This document shows positions 7,616 through 10,274 of a stretch of 10,274 nt of DNA, piece by piece. The position numbers and the translations under genes are program-made. Under the pieces are notes generated by a model. That model made no database searches, was not told where the DNA came from, and worked only from the letters and a program-made list of their open reading frames with translations. The number at the start of each line of letters is the position of its first letter. Position 1 is the first letter of the stretch. Source of the stretch: Opitutales bacterium UBA7389 (GTDB lineage Bacteria; Verrucomicrobiota; Verrucomicrobiia; Opitutales; Opitutaceae); contig DKNL01000304.1 of assembly GCA_002474325.1 (NCBI GenBank), forward strand, positions 1-10,274, read 5' to 3'.

Positions 7616-8012
7616 AATTCCCGACGCGGTTGAATTCTTTTAGGAATCCCTCGGCATCGCGGTACCCGATAAACCTCGATACCTCCTCACCATCCGCATT
7701 GGTAAATATGATCGTAGGGAGGGATCGAATACCGTATTTCGATGCGAGATCGCCATACTGATCAACATCGATCTTAACGGCTACGGCCTTCTCTTTGACC
7801 AAATCGATCACCTCGTCGTCACTCCAAGTTGTCCGGTCCAGCATCTTGCAGGGGCCGCACCATTCCGCCTTGAAATCGATCATGATTAACTTGTTGCTAG
7901 CCTTTGCCGCGTTTCTCGCATCATCAAAATCACCTTTTATGAACAGGCCGTCTCCATAAGCGCTGGTGACCAGCGCTCCCACGGCAAACAGTGCTAAAAT
8001 CAGACATTTCAT
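7611..8012 (-). CDS. Exported thioredoxin-fold protein
   Basis: This 133-residue protein begins with a signal peptide (MKCLILALFAVGALVTSAYG, residues 1-20), so it should act in the periplasm or at the membrane. The mature part is a thioredoxin fold with the redox site AEWCGPCKML (Cys52 and Cys55) and the cis-proline loop RSLPTIIF (Pro99). The sequence after the active site (LDRTTWSDDEVIDLV) resembles the DsbD C-terminal / thioredoxin_7 group, which handles thiol-disulfide exchange outside the cytoplasm. A purine-rich GAGG lies just before the ATG and is unusually close to it. It is transcribed toward the flavoprotein reductase 106 bp away. A direct redox partnership is unlikely if the signal peptide is real, because the reductase has none. 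Confidence 0.88.
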   Translation of the reverse strand: MKCLILALFAVGALVTSAYGDGLFIKGDFDDARNAAKASNKLIMIDFKAEWCGPCKMLDRTTWSDDEVIDLVKEKAVAVKIDVDQYGDLASKYGIRSLPTIIFTNADGEEVSRFIGYRDAEGFLKEFNRVGNS

Positions 8013-8139
8013 ACCTCTATTTGAATTTCTGTTCTGTTAGACGAACGAGTCCCCTCATTTATTTATAAAAAATCGGCGGATCCCTACTTGCACTCATCTC
8101 GCCTAAGAAAACAACTGTATCAAGGCTAGAATTCTCTAA

Positions 8140-8457
8140 TTTTTTTGCCTCTCCAACTTTCGCAGTCTTTTGGGTTTCGGACGTTCTCCCCATCGCTCCC
8201 TAAGCGAACTATATGTCCTCCTTCTTTCTAATTCTCGGCTGGAGTCAAAGGTTACACCGGCCGACATAGAAATGGCATTCGACCTGGAAAAACAGACCGA
8301 CGAAAATCGTAAAGCTCTTCGAAAACGGGCAGTCAATCGAATGATAAGCCAAGAATCGGGGATCCATGCCGAATTGATTTACATCGATATTATCAACGCA
8401 TTCGAGAGAATCGCCAACCATTCGCGAAATATCATGCAAACGCTTCCACGCGAATAA
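8140..8457 (+). pseudogene. C-terminal remnant of a Na+/phosphate cotransporter (PhoU-like domain)
   Basis: The open frame follows a TAA at 8137-8139 and has no credible start; the first candidate codon is a TTG at 8170. From about base 8195 it encodes a helical stretch, SELYVLLLSNSRLES, then a DIEMAFDLEKQTDENRKALRK helix and IHAELIYIDIINAFERIANH. It ends with NIMQTLPRE and tandem stops. This pattern, especially YIDIINAFERIANHSRNI, matches the PhoU-like C-terminal domain of NptA/YjbB-type Na+/Pi cotransporters, which are normally more than 500 residues long and start with many membrane helices. No membrane segment or further homologous reading was found upstream in any plus frame before the thioredoxin-fold gene. 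This is therefore probably a leftover gene end. It converges with the 235-residue gene, 32 bp away. Confidence 0.6.
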
Positions 8458-8489
8458 TAGTCGGAAATAATATCTGAAGACTTCCGTCG

Positions 8490-9197
8490 CTAAAGCAAAG
8501 GCAGCGCCTCCTCGGCAGGCCAGGTGTCTCCTAAATTCTCAACTAAAGTGCGATAAGAATCGATCAGTTGCCTCGGAGTACCAAAGCCAGGGAATCTGAT
8601 TTCCAAGGAAATCGCTTCAAATCGGAAAACCGCATTTACGTTTTCTATACGCACGTCGCAATGGTCGCAAGTCGACGGATAATCCACAGACAGGCTATCA
8701 TCGTTTACCTCTTCCAATCCATCAACGATTCCTTCCACTGGTACGCTTTTCGAGAATAGGCAGCGCATGCATTCGAAAAGTGGGCCCACGGCCCCATTGA
8801 ACGAAGCATCTTCAAGCAAGTTCGAACTACTAGCCTCCAGCAACTCGGTTTCCGCCAAATAGCGATCGGGGCTGTCTTCAATCAGCGAATAGCGTTTTTC
8901 TATTGTGAAATCCTTGCTTTCAATTCTACCCGTTCCGCCTTCCACAACAAGAGCGATTTCTTTCCGGCGGTATCCCATGGAATCTCGAAAAGCGGAAAAT
9001 CGCTCCTCTCCCCATTCATACAACTCCGGCTCCGCTAGACGAGCGAGAAACTGCTGAGCTCGATCGCTGGCGAATTTCGGGGCGGTGTGCCGGCTCTTGT
9101 CGAAATCGTGGAAACGTTTAACCGGACCTTCCTCCCTCCCAAAAAAAGATACGGTATCAATCAGCTCTTTTCCCAAATTCTGGCCGTCCGTTTTCAT
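8490..9197 (-). CDS. Hypothetical protein with two CxxC pairs
   Basis: I do not recognise this 235-residue protein. It is hydrophilic, acidic and has no signal peptide or membrane segment. Cys143-x2-Cys146 (FECMRCLF) and Cys177-x2-Cys180 (TCDHCDV), 30 residues apart, could form a four-cysteine zinc site like that of a zinc ribbon. The flanks look like mixed alpha/beta sequence, and the C-terminus (PRQLIDSYRTLVENLGDTW) is helical. The start ATG is 54 bp from the divergent oleD-like gene, so the two may share a control region. No Shine-Dalgarno sequence is apparent, as for most genes here. A steady frame of this length with normal codon use, and no competing frame, supports it as real. Confidence 0.75.
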   Translation of the reverse strand: MKTDGQNLGKELIDTVSFFGREEGPVKRFHDFDKSRHTAPKFASDRAQQFLARLAEPELYEWGEERFSAFRDSMGYRRKEIALVVEGGTGRIESKDFTIEKRYSLIEDSPDRYLAETELLEASSSNLLEDASFNGAVGPLFECMRCLFSKSVPVEGIVDGLEEVNDDSLSVDYPSTCDHCDVRIENVNAVFRFEAISLEIRFPGFGTPRQLIDSYRTLVENLGDTWPAEEALPLL

Positions 9198-9251
9198 CGC
9201 TAGAGACGCAGATACTTGACAGCCCTAAAACGTACGCAAGCCTCAGTTAAT

Positions 9252-10274
9252 ATGGAGAGAGCGGTCGCAGGCAACGGACCACCCAACCTGGGGCCAAGGA
9301 AAGTCCTCGTCACAGGTGCAAGCGGATTTGTGGGTCGAAGCCTGATTCACCGACTTATCGACCAAGAATGCCAGGTGTCTGGTCTCTGCCGCAGTGCCCA
9401 ACCTGAACTAGAATCGCTCGGCGTGGAAATGAAATATGTCGACCTCGGTAACGCCAGCAGTGCTCGCAAGGTATGCAGTGGTATGGACACGGTTTTTCAC
9501 ACAGCAGCAAAAGTCGGTGTCTGGGGCTCTATCGCGGATTTTCGCAGGGCGAATGTCGAAGGAACCCAGGCGATCATCAATGGCTGTCGTGACTTCGAAG
9601 TATCCAAACTCGTCTACACGAGTACGCCCAGTGTCGTATTCAATGGCCAATCGCTATCCGGAGCAGACGAATCGTTGCCTTACGGCTCCGACATTCCATG
9701 CCCTTACCCGGCAACTAAGGCAATTGCCGAAAAGGCCGTGCTCATGGCCCATAGTCAGCCTTCCGGCTATTTGAAAACCGTGGCTTTGAGGCCCCACTTG
9801 ATCTGGGGGCCCGGAGATGCCAATCTCATTCCCCGAGTAATTGATAGAGCCCGCAAAGGACGCCTTCGAATAGTAGGCGATGGATCAAATCGCGTCGACT
9901 TGACCTATATCGACAATGTTGTAGATGCTCATCTATGGGCCGAAGCCAGTCTGGATAACACCACAAACAATCCTGGAGGCAAAGCGTATTTCATTTCTAA
10001 TGACGAGCCAGTTTCGCTTTGGCAGTGGATAAATGAACTACTAGAGTCTCAAGGGATCCCGCATATAGAAAAAAAGATGGACTTCCAGCGGGCCATGAGA
10101 ATCGGTCTATTGATAGAAACCGTTTGGAAAATCTTAAACCTGCGAAGCGAACCGCCCATGACGCGTTTCGTTGCCTCAGAGCTTGCTAAAGACCATTGGT
10201 TCAACATTTCTGCCGCCAAGCGCGATCTTGCCTATCAACCACGCGTATCCATGAAAGCAGGCATGGAAGCGTTT
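9252..10274 (+). CDS. oleD: OleD-type NAD(P)-dependent 2-alkyl-3-ketoacid reductase, 3' end cut by the window
   Basis: The frame stays open for 341 codons to the last base, so the stop lies outside. It is an extended short-chain dehydrogenase of the 3-beta-hydroxysteroid dehydrogenase/epimerase group. The N-terminal Rossmann motif TGASGFVG is at 21-28, the catalytic segment VYTSTPSVVFNG at 121-132, and the Tyr152-x3-Lys156 pair in PYPATKAIAEK. LRPHLIWGPGD follows at 179-189, and DGSNRVDLTYIDNVVDAH at 210-227. The TSTPSVVFNG motif, the length and the oleC gene in the same region favour OleD, which reduces the OleA condensation product to a beta-hydroxy acid. A sterol or sugar dehydrogenase is the main alternative. 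Probably only 10-20 residues are missing. The ATG has no clear ribosome binding site; a TTG at 9216 is the only earlier in-frame start. Confidence 0.8.
   Translation, partial: MERAVAGNGPPNLGPRKVLVTGASGFVGRSLIHRLIDQECQVSGLCRSAQPELESLGVEMKYVDLGNASSARKVCSGMDTVFHTAAKVGVWGSIADFRRANVEGTQAIINGCRDFEVSKLVYTSTPSVVFNGQSLSGADESLPYGSDIPCPYPATKAIAEKAVLMAHSQPSGYLKTVALRPHLIWGPGDANLIPRVIDRARKGRLRIVGDGSNRVDLTYIDNVVDAHLWAEASLDNTTNNPGGKAYFISNDEPVSLWQWINELLESQGIPHIEKKMDFQRAMRIGLLIETVWKILNLRSEPPMTRFVASELAKDHWFNISAAKRDLAYQPRVSMKAGMEAF

Noticed and set aside
8136..8336. 66-codon minus-strand open frame opposite the transporter remnant
   Set aside because: Arg/Ser-rich antisense frame with no domain; the plus strand carries the PhoU-like signal.
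9216..9253. TTGACA with TAATAT as a sigma-70 promoter for oleD
   Set aside because: The spacer is 26 bases, too long for a normal promoter, and the -10 would overlap the start codon.

Overview
The window reads as ordinary bacterial chromosome of medium GC content. Its gene content points to the Verrucomicrobiota, most likely class Opitutae. The reasons are an OleC/OleD pair of long-chain olefin biosynthesis, a sulfite-reductase-type flavoprotein without its flavodoxin domain, a small TonB-C-domain protein, and a tyrosine integrase beginning MPRRPNLKPK. This assignment is inferred from family knowledge; no rRNA or other marker gene is present.

Layout. (1) Bases 1-1640: a solo tyrosine recombinase. 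A perfect 11-bp tandem repeat (TTAGTGGCAGC) lies directly before it, and a degenerate copy of the same two-unit array lies about 250 bp after it. The two arrays may be the ends of a 1.56-kb integrase-only insertion. (2) 1641-1982: a short TonB C-terminal-domain protein that looks trimmed at both ends. (3) 5802-2065, minus strand: a compact block of histone-deacetylase-family amidohydrolase, ribonuclease D and oleC (beta-lactone synthetase), probably one operon. (4) 6283-5903, minus strand: the decayed C-terminal end of an outer-membrane beta-barrel-like protein. It becomes readable only if two opposite frameshifts at homopolymer runs are allowed. (5) 8012-6347, minus strand: an exported thioredoxin-fold protein followed by the FAD/NADPH reductase. 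(6) 8140-8457, plus strand: a PhoU-like C-terminal remnant of a Na+/phosphate cotransporter. (7) 9197-8490, minus strand: an unrecognised 235-residue protein with two CxxC pairs. (8) From 9252 to the right edge, plus strand: an NAD(P)-dependent reductase of OleD type, cut off by the window end.

How the genes relate. OleD reduces the 2-alkyl-3-keto acid made by OleA, and OleC closes the resulting beta-hydroxy acid to a beta-lactone, which OleB decarboxylates to a cis-olefin. Here oleC and oleD lie 5.5 kb apart on opposite strands, and oleA and oleB are not in the window. The ole cluster therefore appears split or rearranged, and the missing genes may lie to the right of oleD. One solo integrase and two or three gene remnants in 10 kb suggest a locus with past insertion and deletion. 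No tRNA, rRNA, CRISPR array or defence system was seen.
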